A DNA stretch of 64,000 nt from Kushneria pakistanensis (GTDB lineage Bacteria > Pseudomonadota > Gammaproteobacteria > Pseudomonadales > Halomonadaceae), in contig NZ_BMZM01000001.1 of NCBI RefSeq assembly GCF_014652795.1, positions 1,142,174 to 1,206,173 of the forward strand, read 5' to 3'. This document shows, in pieces, positions 26,464 to 38,037 of the stretch (within the stretch, counting starts at the first letter, position 1; each line of letters begins with the position of its first letter). The position numbers were made by a program, and so were the translations under genes. The notes under the pieces were generated by a model. It worked only from the letters and a program-made list of their open reading frames with translations, ran no database searches and was not told where the DNA came from.

Positions 26464-27837
26464 ATGAAAGAAGCGACTCGAATTTCAGCCACCATATCGC
26501 CGGAAGGCAGTCTGGAAGTACTCTCCCAGCAGGAAGTCAATCGCCTGCGGGACACCTCATCCAACGGCATGCATGATGTACTGCGCCGCTGCGCACTGGC
26601 GATTTTGAACTACGGCACCATGGTCGATGACAGCTGCAGCGTGCTTGAGACCTATCACGACTTTGACATTGAAGTCATCCAGCAGGATCGGGGTATCCGC
26701 CTGAAACTCAGCAATGCTCCGGCGCACGCCTTTGTGGATGGCAGCATGATTCGCGGGATCCGCGAGCTGCTTTCCTCGGTACTGCGTGATGTGGTCTATG
26801 TCTCCAATGAAATCGAAAAGCATGGCCGCTTTGATCTCGAATCTGCCGAGGGCATCACCAACGCTGTGTTCCATATCCTGCGTAATGCAGGCGTCATGAA
26901 ACCCTCTCGCGACCCCAATCTTGTGGTCTGCTGGGGTGGACATTCGATTTCACGCGAAGAGTACGATTACAGCAAGTCGGTCGGCTACCATCTGGGCCTG
27001 CGCGACATGGATATCTGTACGGGCTGTGGCCCGGGTGCCATGAAAGGGCCGATGAAGGGCGCCAATGTGGCGCATGCCAAGCAGCGTCGTCGCAACAGCC
27101 GTTATCTGGGAATTTCGGAGCCGGGTATTATTGCTGCCGAATCACCCAATCCGATCGTCAACGAGCTGGTGATCATGCCGGATATCGAAAAGCGCCTTGA
27201 GGCCTTCATTCGAGTCGGACACGGCATCATTATCTTCCCCGGCGGCGTGGGTACTGCTGAAGAAATTCTTTATCTGCTGGGCGTATTGCTGCATCCCAAC
27301 AATGCTGACATCCCCTTCCCGATCATCTTTACCGGGCCCGCCAGCAGCGCCGACTATTTCCGGCGTATTGACGAGTTTATTGCCTTTACCCTGGGTGAGG
27401 AGGCACAAAAGCACTACCGCATAATGATTGATGATCCCATCGGTGTGGCACGTGCCATGAGGGATGGCATCGAGGAAGTAACCGCGTTTCGCCGTCAGCA
27501 TCAGGATGCCTTTTACTTCAATTGGCGCCTGGAAATTCCGCAGGACTTTCAGCAACCCTTTATTCCGGACCACGAGTCAATGGCCGGCCTGGCCCTTCAC
27601 CGCCGCCAGAACGTGCATGATCTGGCCGCCAACCTGCGTCGTGCCTTCTCGGGTATTGTGGCGGGCAACGTCAAGGAGCACGGGGTACGCGCCATCGAAC
27701 GCCATGGCCCCTTCCGCCTGAACGCAGAAAGCGAGCTCATGGCGCCGCTTGATGAACTGCTCACTTCCTTCGTGGCACAGGGGCGCATGAAGCTGCCGGG
27801 CAGTGAATACGTTCCCTGCTATACCTTGAACGCATAG
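26464..27837 (+). CDS. ppnN: pyrimidine/purine nucleotide 5'-monophosphate nucleosidase
   Basis: A 457-residue PpnN (formerly YgdH). It cleaves the N-glycosidic bond of nucleoside monophosphates to base plus ribose 5-phosphate and, in E. coli, is allosterically activated by (p)ppGpp. The LOG-like catalytic core holds CTGCGPGAMKGPMKGAN and IIFPGGVGTAEEILYLLG (the PGGxGTxxE motif). The N-terminal domain opens with ISATISPEGSLEVLSQQEV, as in the family. Length matches E. coli (454). It follows yfcL on the same strand. Confidence 0.95.
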   Translation: MKEATRISATISPEGSLEVLSQQEVNRLRDTSSNGMHDVLRRCALAILNYGTMVDDSCSVLETYHDFDIEVIQQDRGIRLKLSNAPAHAFVDGSMIRGIRELLSSVLRDVVYVSNEIEKHGRFDLESAEGITNAVFHILRNAGVMKPSRDPNLVVCWGGHSISREEYDYSKSVGYHLGLRDMDICTGCGPGAMKGPMKGANVAHAKQRRRNSRYLGISEPGIIAAESPNPIVNELVIMPDIEKRLEAFIRVGHGIIIFPGGVGTAEEILYLLGVLLHPNNADIPFPIIFTGPASSADYFRRIDEFIAFTLGEEAQKHYRIMIDDPIGVARAMRDGIEEVTAFRRQHQDAFYFNWRLEIPQDFQQPFIPDHESMAGLALHRRQNVHDLAANLRRAFSGIVAGNVKEHGVRAIERHGPFRLNAESELMAPLDELLTSFVAQGRMKLPGSEYVPCYTLNA

Positions 27838-27852
27838 CCCGGCATCCACATA

Positions 27853-27886
27853 CTGGTGGCGCTACTGCTCGACAGGGCGCCACCAG
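27853..27886. terminator. hairpin between convergent ppnN and the small membrane protein gene
   Basis: A 10-bp perfect stem (CTGGTGGCGC/GCGCCACCAG) with a 14-base loop begins 16 bp after the ppnN stop and overlaps the last codons of the converging gene. It lacks a T-tract. Confidence 0.45.
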
Positions 27887-28239
27887 CCATAAAGGGCATG
27901 AAGCAGAAGCCCTATGGTCATGCCTCTGGGCAGCCATTGATACCAGAACGCCGGCTCCCCCATGATTACCTGCCAGAGTGCCGTGGCACCAACACCCGCC
28001 ACCAGCCATAGCAGTAGCCGTTTCAACGATCGATGCGCGCTACCTTTAACGCTACTTGAGGCGCGCTGCCATAGTATGGCGGAGACGACGACCAGTGCCG
28101 CCACACCGGCGCAAACCAGCACCAGTCGTTCATTGTCACGAACGATATAGTAACCGGGTGCTGCCATCAGCATGGTCAGGGCCAACCCCAGTAAAATGGA
28201 AATTCGCTCGCCACTGGTCAGCAATCCCTGACGACTCAT
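27862..28239 (-). CDS. small integral membrane protein, unknown function
   Basis: A 125-residue protein with about four hydrophobic segments (ISILLGLALTMLMAAPGYYIV, LVLVCAGVAALVVVSAILW, RLLLWLVAGVGATALWQVIM, MTIGLLLHALYGWW). I do not recognise a family. The start at 28239 overlaps the stop of the flavodoxin gene by 4 bp (ATGA), which argues for translational coupling and decides the start over an in-frame ATG six codons upstream. A role with the flavodoxin is possible but unsupported. Confidence 0.75.
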   Translation of the reverse strand: MSRQGLLTSGERISILLGLALTMLMAAPGYYIVRDNERLVLVCAGVAALVVVSAILWQRASSSVKGSAHRSLKRLLLWLVAGVGATALWQVIMGEPAFWYQWLPRGMTIGLLLHALYGWWRPVEQ

Positions 28240-28688
28240 GAATGCTCTGCCAGCCATTGCTCCGCCCAGGGCAGCGCCGCATCGTCAGCCATGGGCGTTT
28301 CCGAGGCATCCACTTCCAGGCGCTCCCCTGCACGACTGGCCCCAAGCTCGGTCAACAGCGTATCCAGTTTGCGACCGGCACCACAAAAGCTCTCTTCATA
28401 GCTGCTGTCGCCCATGGCAATCAGAGCATATCGAAGCCCCTGAAGTGACGGACGCTCCTGCTCAAGGGCACTGCTTAAATTTGTAAAGTTACCGGGAAAA
28501 TCACCTCGACCTGTCGTGGAGATACAAAAAATCGCCAGGTCCGGCTGTGGTTCGACAAGGTTTGTCAGCGTTGGCGTTTCATGAATACTGACACCGTAGC
28601 CTGCTGACTCAAACAGCGGGGCTATCTGTTCTGCGACATCCAGCGCGCCGCCATATACGGTGGCCACATAAATTCCAATATCAGGCAT
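28236..28688 (-). CDS. mioC: MioC-type flavodoxin
   Basis: A 150-residue flavodoxin-fold protein. FMN contacts are recognised as YVATVYGGALDVAEQI (phosphate loop, T/S-rich), ISTTGRGDFPGNF and IAMGDSSYEESFCGAG. It resembles MioC and the flavodoxin domain of sulfite reductase rather than long-chain flavodoxins. MioC supports biotin synthase electron transfer in vitro; its partner here is unknown. It overlaps the downstream membrane-protein gene by 4 bp. Confidence 0.85.
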   Translation of the reverse strand: MPDIGIYVATVYGGALDVAEQIAPLFESAGYGVSIHETPTLTNLVEPQPDLAIFCISTTGRGDFPGNFTNLSSALEQERPSLQGLRYALIAMGDSSYEESFCGAGRKLDTLLTELGASRAGERLEVDASETPMADDAALPWAEQWLAEHS

Positions 28689-28769
28689 GGTTCATGCTCA
28701 TCAGTGTTAAATTTGAGGAATGGTAACATAGCGCGTTTGATGCCTTCCCCATTGCCGGCATACAAAAAA

Positions 28770-28789
28770 GCCCCGCCAGCAAGCGGGGC
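28770..28789 (-). terminator. intrinsic terminator of the thrS-ihfA block
   Basis: A GC stem (GCCCCGC/GCGGGGC) with a six-base loop is followed on the minus strand by six T residues (28769-28764). It lies 48 bp past the ihfA stop. Confidence 0.88.
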
Positions 28790-28837
28790 TTTTCGTTAAA
28801 CGACAAATATGACCATGTCCTTAAATACGGCGAGGGA

Positions 28838-29134
28838 CTATGCCTTGTCGCGTTCTTCCACCAGAGCCTTGAGCTTCTGGCCCGGCCGAAAGGTCACAAC
28901 GCGGCGTGCAGAGATAGGGATTTCCTCTCCCGTCTTGGGATTACGACCAGGCCTTTCACGCTTGTCACGCAGATCAAAATTACCAAAGCCCGACAGCTTT
29001 ACCTGTTCGTTTTCCCTGAGACATCCCCGGATTTCGTCAAAAAACTGCTCGACAAGCATTTTGGCTTCACGCTTTGAAAATCCAAGCGACGTGTGCAGAT
29101 GCTCTGCCAGTTCAGCCTTGGTCAACGCACTCAT
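28838..29134 (-). CDS. ihfA: integration host factor subunit alpha
   Basis: IHF-alpha, 98 residues, which pairs with IHF-beta to bend DNA in replication, recombination and sigma-54 transcription. [25 protein letters not shown] opens the protein; the beta-arm [27 protein letters not shown] carries the DNA-intercalating proline. The start at 29134 is preferred to a much longer open frame. It lies 40 bp after pheT, the usual gammaproteobacterial order. Confidence 0.97.
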   Translation of the reverse strand: MSALTKAELAEHLHTSLGFSKREAKMLVEQFFDEIRGCLRENEQVKLSGFGNFDLRDKRERPGRNPKTGEEIPISARRVVTFRPGQKLKALVEERDKA

Positions 29135-29174
29135 TATCCGACATCCTGTAGGAGATAATATCCCGCCGCCGCAC

Positions 29175-31559
29175 TCAATTACGCAGCAACGCGCCAAAAC
29201 GTTCCGAGGAAACGGCCACAATATTGTCAATCGTCTGATTGATCTCGGCATCTGTCAGCGTGCGCGAAGGATGCTGCCAGGTCAAGCCCAGTGCCAGGCT
29301 CTTGCGGCCCTCTTCTACACCCGCGCCCTGATAGACGTCAAAAAGGCGTAGATCCGTCAGTGCATCTCCGGCCTGCTCATGAATCGTGTCCAGAAGCGAC
29401 TGCACCGGCAATGCCTCCTCCACCAGCAACGCCAGATCACGCCTGACTTCCGGATGCCGAGACAGGGGACTGAATGCGGCAAGTCTGCCCTGCTGCAGGG
29501 AGGCCAGCTCAAGCTCGAAGACATATACTTCAGGCTTGATGCCGAGCTTTTCCCTGACTGCAGGATGCAGCGCACCAACCCAGCCAACGCACTGATCGCC
29601 GCGCAGGATCCGGGCACATTGCCCCGGATGAAGGGCATCATGCTCGCCTGCCTCAAAGCGCCATTCGCTTTCAACACCGCCCAGTGCCAGCAGACGTTCG
29701 ACATCGCCCTTGATATCGAAGAAATCAACCTTCTCTTTTCGGGCTGTCCATCCTTCCGGATCACGCGTACCGCAAATCATGCCGCCCAGCATGGGCTTTT
29801 GCGTCAGCGTATCAATGTCACCATTGAACACCAGACCCGTTTCAAAAAGGCGAACACGCTGTTGCTGACGATTGAGATTGTGCACCAGCGCACGGCTGAG
29901 TCCTGCCCAGAGACTTGAGCGCATGACCGACATATCGCTGGAAATGGGATTGGCAAGCGTAGGCGTCACCACAGCCGGATTCAGCGCCTGCTGCAACTCA
30001 CCGGAGACGAAGCTGTACGTAATGGCTTCCTGATACCCACCGGCCACCAGTTGCTGGCGAATGACATCAAGAGAGACCTTCGTGCCATCATCACGACGGG
30101 GCGCGAGGTTTGCCTGCGGATACCGTACAGGCAAACGGTTATAACCGTGAACGCGTGCCAGTTCCTCGACAAGGTCTTCTTCCAGACGTACATCAAAGCG
30201 CCAGGCAGGAATACCGACGTGCCAGACGCCTTTCTCCTGCGGGGTCAGCGTCATGCCAAGGCGCGACAGGATATCGCTGATCTCGTCATCGGCAAGTGTC
30301 ATTCCCAGAATGCGACTAACACGTGCAGCGCTCAGCGTGACCTGACAGGTATCGGGCAGCGCCCTTGAATCCGTCTGTTCGATTACCGGTCCTGGGGTCC
30401 CACCTGCCAGCTCGACAAGCAGCTTCGTGGCACGCTCGAGGGCACGCACCTGCAGCGTTGGATCAACACCCCGCTCGAAACGATGGGAAGCATCTGTATG
30501 CAGGCCATACTGGCGCGCTCTGCCAGCGACAGCCAGCGGTGCGAAAAAGGCCGACTCCAGCAGTACATGACGTGTCTCACTGTTGACGCCCGAACGCTCT
30601 CCGCCCATGACGCCGGCAATGGCCAGCGGGCCATGTGCATCGGCAATCAGTAGGGTATTGTCCTCAAGCTGAACGTTCTGGCCATCGAGCAACGTCAGCG
30701 TCTCGCCGGCACGCGCATTTCGCACTTCAATATGGCCCTGAAGCCGGTCCAGATCGAAGGCATGCATGGGCTGACCAAGCTCGAGCATCACGTAGTTGGT
30801 AATATCGACCACAATATCAATGGAGCGCAGGCCACAGCGACGAAGATGTTCTGTCAGCCACAGAGGCGAAGGCGTGCTGACATCGATATCACGTACGACA
30901 CGCGCACTGTAACGTGGGCAGGCATCGCCATTGTCGAGGCGAACCTCGAAGCGCTCATCCATCTGTGCAGCAACGGGTGTCATCTCGGGCACCTTGACCT
31001 CAAGACGATTGAGCACGCCAAGCTCACGCGCAAGACCCATTACGCTCAGACAGTCGCCGCGATTGGGGGTCAGGTCCACATCAATACTGTGATCGTCCAG
31101 CCCAAGCCACTGCCTTATATCCTCGCCGACCGGCGCATCTTCCGGTAGCACCCAGATGCCTGGGGACTTCTCCTCGACCAGCCCCAGCTCGGATTCGGCA
31201 CAGATCATGCCATGCGACGCCACACCCCGGAGCTTTGCTTCCTTGATGGCAAAATCACCGGGCAATATCGCACCCGGCCTGGCCAGCGCCACCCTCTGAC
31301 CGGCGGCCACATTGGCAGCCCCGCATACAACCTGTTGAAGATGACCACTACCATCATCGAGCTGACAGACGCGTAGACGATCTGCGTCAGGATGCTGTGC
31401 AACCTCGTTGACTTGTGCAACGACCACGCCTGAAAACGCCGCTGACACCGATTCAATGGCATCAACTTCCAGCCCTGCCATGGTGATCTGATCGGCAATC
31501 GCCTGCACATCCTGCGCTACATCAACCCATTGACGCAGCCACTGTTCGGAAACTTTCAT
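29175..31559 (-). CDS. pheT: phenylalanyl-tRNA synthetase beta subunit
   Basis: PheT, 794 residues, the beta subunit of the alpha2-beta2 synthetase. The N-terminal EMAP/OB-like tRNA-binding domain is seen in [22 protein letters not shown]. The B3/B4 editing region and B5 domain follow ([13 protein letters not shown] after them), and the C-terminal FDX-ACB anticodon-binding domain begins around [17 protein letters not shown]. Full length. It begins 24 bp downstream of pheS. Confidence 0.97.
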   Translation of the reverse strand: MKVSEQWLRQWVDVAQDVQAIADQITMAGLEVDAIESVSAAFSGVVVAQVNEVAQHPDADRLRVCQLDDGSGHLQQVVCGAANVAAGQRVALARPGAILPGDFAIKEAKLRGVASHGMICAESELGLVEEKSPGIWVLPEDAPVGEDIRQWLGLDDHSIDVDLTPNRGDCLSVMGLARELGVLNRLEVKVPEMTPVAAQMDERFEVRLDNGDACPRYSARVVRDIDVSTPSPLWLTEHLRRCGLRSIDIVVDITNYVMLELGQPMHAFDLDRLQGHIEVRNARAGETLTLLDGQNVQLEDNTLLIADAHGPLAIAGVMGGERSGVNSETRHVLLESAFFAPLAVAGRARQYGLHTDASHRFERGVDPTLQVRALERATKLLVELAGGTPGPVIEQTDSRALPDTCQVTLSAARVSRILGMTLADDEISDILSRLGMTLTPQEKGVWHVGIPAWRFDVRLEEDLVEELARVHGYNRLPVRYPQANLAPRRDDGTKVSLDVIRQQLVAGGYQEAITYSFVSGELQQALNPAVVTPTLANPISSDMSVMRSSLWAGLSRALVHNLNRQQQRVRLFETGLVFNGDIDTLTQKPMLGGMICGTRDPEGWTARKEKVDFFDIKGDVERLLALGGVESEWRFEAGEHDALHPGQCARILRGDQCVGWVGALHPAVREKLGIKPEVYVFELELASLQQGRLAAFSPLSRHPEVRRDLALLVEEALPVQSLLDTIHEQAGDALTDLRLFDVYQGAGVEEGRKSLALGLTWQHPSRTLTDAEINQTIDNIVAVSSERFGALLRN

Positions 31560-31583
31560 CTTGCCTCGCTATACCGAAACGAA

Positions 31584-32666
<1,083 letters not shown>

Positions 32667-32707
32667 TTATCAGGGGTCTGACGATAAATGGTTGTCGCAC
32701 AAAAAAA

Positions 32708-32735
32708 CAAGGGAAGAGCGACGGCTCTTCCCTTG
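32708..32735 (-). terminator. intrinsic terminator downstream of rplT
   Basis: A 12-bp perfect stem (CAAGGGAAGAGC/GCTCTTCCCTTG) with a four-base loop is followed on the minus strand by seven T residues (32707-32701). It separates infC-rpmI-rplT from pheST, so pheS needs read-through or its own promoter. Confidence 0.92.
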
Positions 32736-32771
32736 TAGCACTTCGGCAGGTGACATTGGTCACCCGTACCG

Positions 32772-33122
32772 TCAGGCAGCCTTGGCTTGCTCGACGATCG
32801 CGCCAAAAGCCTGCTTTTCGTGAACGGCCAGATCAGCAAGGATCTTGCGGTCGATCTCGATATTGGCCTTTTTCAGACCATTGATAAAGCGGCTGTAGGA
32901 CATGCCGTGAATGCGGGCTGCAGCGTTGATACGTGCAATCCACAGCGCACGGAACTGACGCTTGCGCTGACGACGGTCACGATAGGCATACTGACCTGCC
33001 TTGATGACCGCCTGCTTGGCAACACGGAAAGTACGCGAACGAGCACCGTAGTACCCTTTTGCCTGCTTCAAAATCTTCTTGTGACGACGGCGAGCGACGA
33101 CACCACGCTTTACACGAGCCAT
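32772..33122 (-). CDS. rplT: 50S ribosomal protein L20
   Basis: L20, 116 residues, basic. [20 protein letters not shown] and [20 protein letters not shown] are typical. L20 binds 23S rRNA and in E. coli represses rpmI-rplT translation by binding its own mRNA. It follows rpmI by 33 bp. Confidence 0.98.
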   Translation of the reverse strand: MARVKRGVVARRRHKKILKQAKGYYGARSRTFRVAKQAVIKAGQYAYRDRRQRKRQFRALWIARINAAARIHGMSYSRFINGLKKANIEIDRKILADLAVHEKQAFGAIVEQAKAA

Positions 33123-33155
33123 GAAAACCTCCTGACTTCAGTTGTTAAAATCGAC

Positions 33156-33350
33156 TTAAATATAAGGGAGCATGCGCTCGATCAGACGGCGATCGGCATC
33201 ATGAACCTGCTTCATACCGCGCAGCTGACGCTTACGCTTGGTCGATTTCTTGGTCAGGATGTGGCTGCGAAAGGACTGCTTGTGCTTAAAGCCCTTGGCA
33301 GTACGCTTGAAGCGCTTGGCCGCACCGCTATTGCTCTTGATTTTCGGCAT
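33156..33350 (-). CDS. rpmI: 50S ribosomal protein L35
   Basis: L35, 64 residues, very basic: [20 protein letters not shown], then [12 protein letters not shown]. It lies between infC and rplT, 105 bp after infC; that gap may carry the L20-binding autoregulatory structure known in E. coli. Confidence 0.98.
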   Translation of the reverse strand: MPKIKSNSGAAKRFKRTAKGFKHKQSFRSHILTKKSTKRKRQLRGMKQVHDADRRLIERMLPYI

Positions 33351-33455
33351 GAGAATAACTCCGCACGATATTTTTTAGAAAACCCGAGGCCAGCATACCG
33401 CGCTATCATTGAAGCTTCGAAATAGCGCAGACACGCTCGTTAAATTGCCCGCGGA

Positions 33456-34001
33456 TCACTTTTTCCTGGGGGCCAGCATCATGATCATTTGCCGGCCTTC
33501 CATTTTCGGACGCGATTCTACAACAGCAAGGTCACCCAAGTCATGTTCTACACGCTCCATGAGCTTGCGTCCGATGTCCTGATGCGCCATTTCGCGACCG
33601 CGAAAACGCAAGGTAACCTTGCCCTTGTCGCCTTCTTCGAGAAAACGCGTCAGGTTTTTAAGCTTGACCTGATAATCGCCTTCATCAGTTGCCGGTCGGA
33701 ATTTGACTTCCTTGATCTGAATCTGCTTCTGCTTCTTCTTCTGAGCAGACTTCTGCTTTTTCAGCTCAAACTGATGCTTGCCGTAATCCATGATCTTGCA
33801 AACGATCGGATCGGCATTGGATATCTGTACGAGATCAAGCCCAGCCTCTTCAGCCTTGGCAAGCGCCTCATTCATGGGCACAACACCCAGCTGCTCGCCC
33901 TCGCTATCGATAAGCCGAACTTCATCCGCACGAATGCGGTCATTTATGGGTGCGCGCTTTTCCTGAGGGCGCCCACGTTGGTTATTTCGCTTGATCGTCA
34001 A
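33456..34001 (-). CDS. infC: translation initiation factor IF-3 (non-AUG start)
   Basis: IF-3, about 179-181 residues. [33 protein letters not shown], the long lysine-rich linker helix and [12 protein letters not shown] are all diagnostic. No in-frame ATG exists at the N-terminus. The longest start is a TTG at 34001, only 2 nt from the GGAG ribosome site; an ATC at 33995 (TTG-ACG-ATC-AAG) has GGAG at 8 nt and is the better-spaced candidate. E. coli infC uses AUU, which lets IF-3 repress its own translation by discriminating against non-AUG starts; the same control is inferred here. It follows thrS by 26 bp. Confidence 0.96.
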   Translation of the reverse strand: MTIKRNNQRGRPQEKRAPINDRIRADEVRLIDSEGEQLGVVPMNEALAKAEEAGLDLVQISNADPIVCKIMDYGKHQFELKKQKSAQKKKQKQIQIKEVKFRPATDEGDYQVKLKNLTRFLEEGDKGKVTLRFRGREMAHQDIGRKLMERVEHDLGDLAVVESRPKMEGRQMIMMLAPRKK

Positions 34002-34027
34002 GTCTCCATTGCTGAAAAGAAAAGCTG

Positions 34028-35926
34028 CTATCTGCGCTCGTTATCGAGTCTGGCGAGAAAATCAGAAACTGTCATCGTTCCCAGATCTTCACCAGTCCGC
34101 GTTCTGACAGCAACGCTATCCGACTCCACTTCCTTATCACCGACTACCAGCAGATAAGGCACTCTCTGGAGTGTATGCTCACGAATTTTAAAACCGATCT
34201 TCTCATTCCTCAAGTCTGACTTGACACGAAGACCGGCTTGTTGCAACTGCTCGGTTAATGCTGTGGCGTAGGACGCCTGCGCATCAGTGATATTAAGTAC
34301 CACAGCCTGTTCTGGAGAAAGCCACAAGGGCAATGCCCCTGCATGGTGCTCCAGCAGAATACCGATAAAGCGCTCAAAAGAGCCGATGATGGCACGATGC
34401 AGCATAACCGGGGTGTGGCGGTTGCCATCCTCACCGACATATTGCGCACCAAGTCGCCCTGGCATCATGAAGTCGACCTGCATGGTGCCTACCTGCCACT
34501 CACGTCCCAAGCAGTCACGCATATGATACTCGATCTTCGGACCATAGAAGGCACCCTCACCGGGTAACTCCTGCCACTCCACGTCGCAGGCCGTAAGCGC
34601 AGCACGCAGCGCACCCTCGGCCTTGTCCCACTCTTCATCGCTACCAATGCGTTTTTCAGGACGCAACGCAATCTTGACGTCAATATCGCTGAAACCGAAA
34701 TCTTCGTAGACCTTGAGTGCCTGACGATGGAAGGCGGTCACTTCCGGCTCGATCTGCTGCTCAGTACAAAAGACATGGCCATCATCCTGAGTGAAGGCGC
34801 GCACTCGCATGATACCGTGTAATGCACCCGAAGGCTCATTACGGTGACAGCCGCCAAACTCTCCGTAGCGGATAGGCATTTCGCGGTAGCTGTGCAAACC
34901 CGAATTGAACACTTGGACATGCCCCGGGCAGTTCATCGGCTTGAGGGCATATTCACGTTTTTCCGACTCGGTAAAGAACATGTTTTCCGAGTAATTGTCC
35001 CAGTGGCCGGACTTCTTCCACAGGCTGACATCCATGACCTGGGGACAACGGATCTCCTGATAGCCGCTGTCACGATAGACATTGCGCATGTACTGCTCGA
35101 CCACCTGCCAGATGGCCCACCCTCGCGGGTGCCAGAAAATCATGCCCGGCGCTTCTTCCTGCTGATGGAAGAGATTGAGCTGACGAGCAATCTTGCGGTG
35201 ATCGCGCTTTTCCGCTTCTTCAAGACGCTTGATATAAGCGTTGAGCTGCTTCTTGTCCGCCCAGGCAGTGCCATAGATGCGCGTCAACATGGTATTGGAC
35301 GCATCACCTCGCCAGTAGGCGCCGGCCAGCTTCAAAAGCTTGAAGGACTTGAGGTGTCGGGTATTGGGAACATGAGGTCCCCGACACATGTCCGTGTATT
35401 CCTTATGATGGTACAGCCGGATGGTTTCACCTTCAGGAATTCGAGAAACAATATCCTGCTTGTAGGGCTCATCGCGTGCTGTAAAAGCCTCAAGGGCCTG
35501 ATTGCGATCTACATATTCCCTTGAAACGTCATAACTTTCATCGATCAATTCGCGCATGCGCTTTTCGATCTTTTCAAGATCATCACTTGAAATGGACTGC
35601 CCAAAATCGATGTCGTAATAGAAACCTTCATCGATGACAGGTCCGATGGCCATCTTGGCTTCAGGGTAAAGCTGTTTGACGGCATGGCCGATCAGATGTG
35701 CACAGGAGTGGCGAATAATCTCAAGGCCCTCCTGATCCTTTGCAGTCACGATGGAAACAGCTGCGTCACGGTCAACGACATCGGCTGTATCAACCAGCTG
35801 TCCATCGATCTTGCCGGCTACTGCAGCCTTGGCCAGGCCGGCACCGATAGACTCGGCGATCGCCATGATGGAGACGGGAGAGTCGAATTGACGCTGGCTA
35901 CCATCAGGAAGCGTAACGACGGGCAT
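34028..35926 (-). CDS. thrS: threonyl-tRNA synthetase
   Basis: ThrS, 632 residues: N-terminal TGS domain ([19 protein letters not shown]), editing domain with [16 protein letters not shown], class II catalytic core with [20 protein letters not shown] and the zinc-binding cysteine and histidines, and the C-terminal anticodon-binding domain. A ribosome site AAGGAAG precedes the ATG by 8 nt. It heads the thrS-infC-rpmI-rplT-pheST-ihfA block. A thrS operator like that of E. coli may lie in the 266-bp leader, but I could not fold it with confidence. Confidence 0.98.
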   Translation of the reverse strand: MPVVTLPDGSQRQFDSPVSIMAIAESIGAGLAKAAVAGKIDGQLVDTADVVDRDAAVSIVTAKDQEGLEIIRHSCAHLIGHAVKQLYPEAKMAIGPVIDEGFYYDIDFGQSISSDDLEKIEKRMRELIDESYDVSREYVDRNQALEAFTARDEPYKQDIVSRIPEGETIRLYHHKEYTDMCRGPHVPNTRHLKSFKLLKLAGAYWRGDASNTMLTRIYGTAWADKKQLNAYIKRLEEAEKRDHRKIARQLNLFHQQEEAPGMIFWHPRGWAIWQVVEQYMRNVYRDSGYQEIRCPQVMDVSLWKKSGHWDNYSENMFFTESEKREYALKPMNCPGHVQVFNSGLHSYREMPIRYGEFGGCHRNEPSGALHGIMRVRAFTQDDGHVFCTEQQIEPEVTAFHRQALKVYEDFGFSDIDVKIALRPEKRIGSDEEWDKAEGALRAALTACDVEWQELPGEGAFYGPKIEYHMRDCLGREWQVGTMQVDFMMPGRLGAQYVGEDGNRHTPVMLHRAIIGSFERFIGILLEHHAGALPLWLSPEQAVVLNITDAQASYATALTEQLQQAGLRVKSDLRNEKIGFKIREHTLQRVPYLLVVGDKEVESDSVAVRTRTGEDLGTMTVSDFLARLDNERR

Positions 35927-36147
35927 AAATATTCTTCCTTGTTTCAGTGGTGACCGCTACCAGGAGTCACTTGAGGCATTACATTGTCAGCATGGCGCGG
36001 AAAACGCGTCATGGAACTGGCAGGCGTGGGGAATCAGGCTATCGAGCCGCAATGCAAACTAACAAAGAGTAATGAATCGCGTCCAGTCGATACAGGTAAA
36101 TCAAGGAATGTCTTTCCTGCACGCCTGCATAAAAGTCACATAAAAAA

Positions 36148-36167
36148 GAGGGCGCCGAAGCGCCCTC
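36148..36167 (-). terminator. intrinsic terminator of the OmpA/TSP3 gene
   Basis: An 8-bp stem (GAGGGCGC/GCGCCCTC) with a CGAA loop is followed on the minus strand by six T residues (36147-36142), 26 bp past the stop. Confidence 0.9.
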
Positions 36168-36192
36168 TCCTGCAGATGGAAATCAGTAAAAA

Positions 36193-37131
36193 TTACTGAT
36201 TGTTACCACCATTCTGACCAGTACGGTCCATCACCTGACCATCGTCACCCAGCGGATGAACTTCGGTACGACGGTTTTCAGCGCGACCTTCAGCAGTGTC
36301 GTTGCTGGCTACCGGACGCTCTTCACCGAAGCCGAGGGCTTCCATGCGATCAGAGGAGACACCCTGCGAGGCAAGGTAGTCACGTACGGAGTTGGCACGA
36401 CGCTGTGAAAGATCCTTGTTGTAGGAAGCGCTACCGACGGAGTCAGTGTGGCCTTCCAGACGTACACGAACCTGTTCGTTGCTGTTGAGCTTCTCGGCAA
36501 CGTCGTTCAGTGTCTGCTCGGCGTTGGAAGTCAGCTTCGCGGAGTCAAACTCAAAGTTGACGTCACGCAGTACCAGCGCTGCCGGGCAGCCCAGGGCGTT
36601 GACCTGAGTTCCTGCCGGAGTGTTCGGGCACTGATCCTGATAGTCCGGCACGCCGTCACCATCGGAATCCAGCGGGCAACCACGCGAATCGACTTCTACA
36701 CCAGCCGGAGTACCCGGGCACTGGTCGAGGTAATCCGGCACGCCATCACCGTCAGTGTCGATCGGGCAGCCCTTGGCATCAACGGCAACGCCAGCAGGTG
36801 TGTTCGGGCACTCGTCGCGAGAATCCGGCACGCCGTCGTTATCGGAATCGAGTTCACGGCTATCACCGCCAGAACACAGCAGTGCACCTGCTGTTGCGCC
36901 AGCAGTAGCACCAATGGCTGCGCCAGTCTCTTCATCGTCGTTGCTGCTGACACCGTAACCGAGGCCACCACCGATCAGGCCACCAGCCAGACCGCAGACG
37001 AAAGGAGAAGAGTACCAGGAATCACCACTGGAAGCTTGGGAACCAGAAGATTGAGAACCGGAGCTGGCGCAGCCGGCAAGACCCATTACGAGAGCGGATC
37101 CCAGCAGCAAGCCAGTTGTTGATTTATTCAT
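36193..37131 (-). CDS. OmpA-family lipoprotein with thrombospondin type 3 repeats
   Basis: A 312-residue envelope protein. The signal peptide ends in a lipobox (LVMGLAGC). A Ser-rich linker leads to a glycine-zipper-like segment (GLAGGLIGGGLGYG, AAIGATAGATAGALL), then three calcium-binding TSP3 repeats of the type DSDNDGVPDSRDECPNTPAG (about residues 93-182), and an OmpA C-terminal domain with RLEGHTDSVGSASYNKDLSQ that binds peptidoglycan. It probably tethers the outer membrane to the cell wall. The strong ribosome site (AAGGAG) and its own terminator suggest high expression as a single gene. Confidence 0.92.
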   Translation of the reverse strand: MNKSTTGLLLGSALVMGLAGCASSGSQSSGSQASSGDSWYSSPFVCGLAGGLIGGGLGYGVSSNDDEETGAAIGATAGATAGALLCSGGDSRELDSDNDGVPDSRDECPNTPAGVAVDAKGCPIDTDGDGVPDYLDQCPGTPAGVEVDSRGCPLDSDGDGVPDYQDQCPNTPAGTQVNALGCPAALVLRDVNFEFDSAKLTSNAEQTLNDVAEKLNSNEQVRVRLEGHTDSVGSASYNKDLSQRRANSVRDYLASQGVSSDRMEALGFGEERPVASNDTAEGRAENRRTEVHPLGDDGQVMDRTGQNGGNNQ

Positions 37132-37471
37132 GCAAGACTCCTTCTTTTTTGCAACGCTAGGGCAACGATGTTGTTACTAAGCGGTTCCGAGTATAGGCAA
37201 CGCCAACGGCACTAGAAAGTTTTTCTTCGACCGGCAAGAAAAGCACATCAAGAGCATTTGAGCCATCTTGTGACCACCCTGCTTTGGTCTCTCGAAACAG
37301 CCACACGATGCCATGATGAAAAACGCGTCACTGGCAATCCATTGTGACGTATTCGAACACTGTTTTCGCACTGAAAGCGCTGAAAGTCAAACCCTGATTA
37401 TTGTATTGATTAAATTTCAGGTTAACTGCGTCGAACTTCAAAAAAATGGATCTTCCTGAAAAAGTATTTTA
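37132..37471. other. AT-rich intergenic region upstream of the OmpA/TSP3 gene
   Basis: This 340-bp gap is clearly more AT-rich than its surroundings, especially at 37370-37470. It should hold the promoter of the OmpA-like gene and the 3' flank of the DUF2489-like gene. No open frame with a ribosome site, no RNA gene and no clear terminator was seen. Confidence 0.4.
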
Positions 37472-37933
37472 TTAATGCATTGCAACATGGTGCGTTCGGC
37501 TGATCAGTTGCCGGGCCGCCTTTAGAATATCTTCTTCATGTTGACTGATAATCTGCAGCCTGTGTTGATCTTCCTGCATTCTGTCACGCGCTGTAAGTGT
37601 TGAGCGTGCCTGATGGGTATGGAGATGAGCGGTGCTGTCACTAACAAGTTCGATAACTGTCAGCTGGTCATCCTGCCACCAGCCTGCATCGAGAATATCA
37701 ATGATAACCCGGGCCCGCAGGCACCCTTCCACAAGGTCCATCTGCCCTTCCTGCATGGCACGGCCTATAACATTGAGATTGGACAGACACTGATACTCGG
37801 CCTGCGCCTTCTCCTGTAGCTGACGCTGCCTGCGACGACGCAACTCGCGGGACATGCGCAAAATGATTAACAGCAGAACGCCAACAATTACGATGGCCAG
37901 GCATAAAAGCGCCATTGCCCACGTTTGTGACAC
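37472..37933 (-). CDS. DUF2489-like membrane-anchored protein
   Basis: A 153-residue protein with one N-terminal transmembrane helix (ALLCLAIVIVGVLLLIILRM), a basic stretch (RELRRRRQRQ) and a cytosolic helical domain containing NVIGRAMQEGQMDLVEGCLRARVIIDIL, the pattern I associate with the DUF2489 family. I chose the GTG at 37933 because AAAGGGGTGAT lies upstream; an in-frame ATG at 38005 would add 24 residues. Function is unknown. It lies downstream of a glycosyltransferase gene on the same strand (105-bp gap). Confidence 0.65.
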   Translation of the reverse strand: MSQTWAMALLCLAIVIVGVLLLIILRMSRELRRRRQRQLQEKAQAEYQCLSNLNVIGRAMQEGQMDLVEGCLRARVIIDILDAGWWQDDQLTVIELVSDSTAHLHTHQARSTLTARDRMQEDQHRLQIISQHEEDILKAARQLISRTHHVAMH

Positions 37934-38037
37934 GATAATTATCACCCCTTTGGCATGGATTGAACGATGAGATATATCAAGAACACATCTACTCGTTTTT
38001 GGCATATCAAATGAACAAGAAGATAGCGCTCGCCAGC

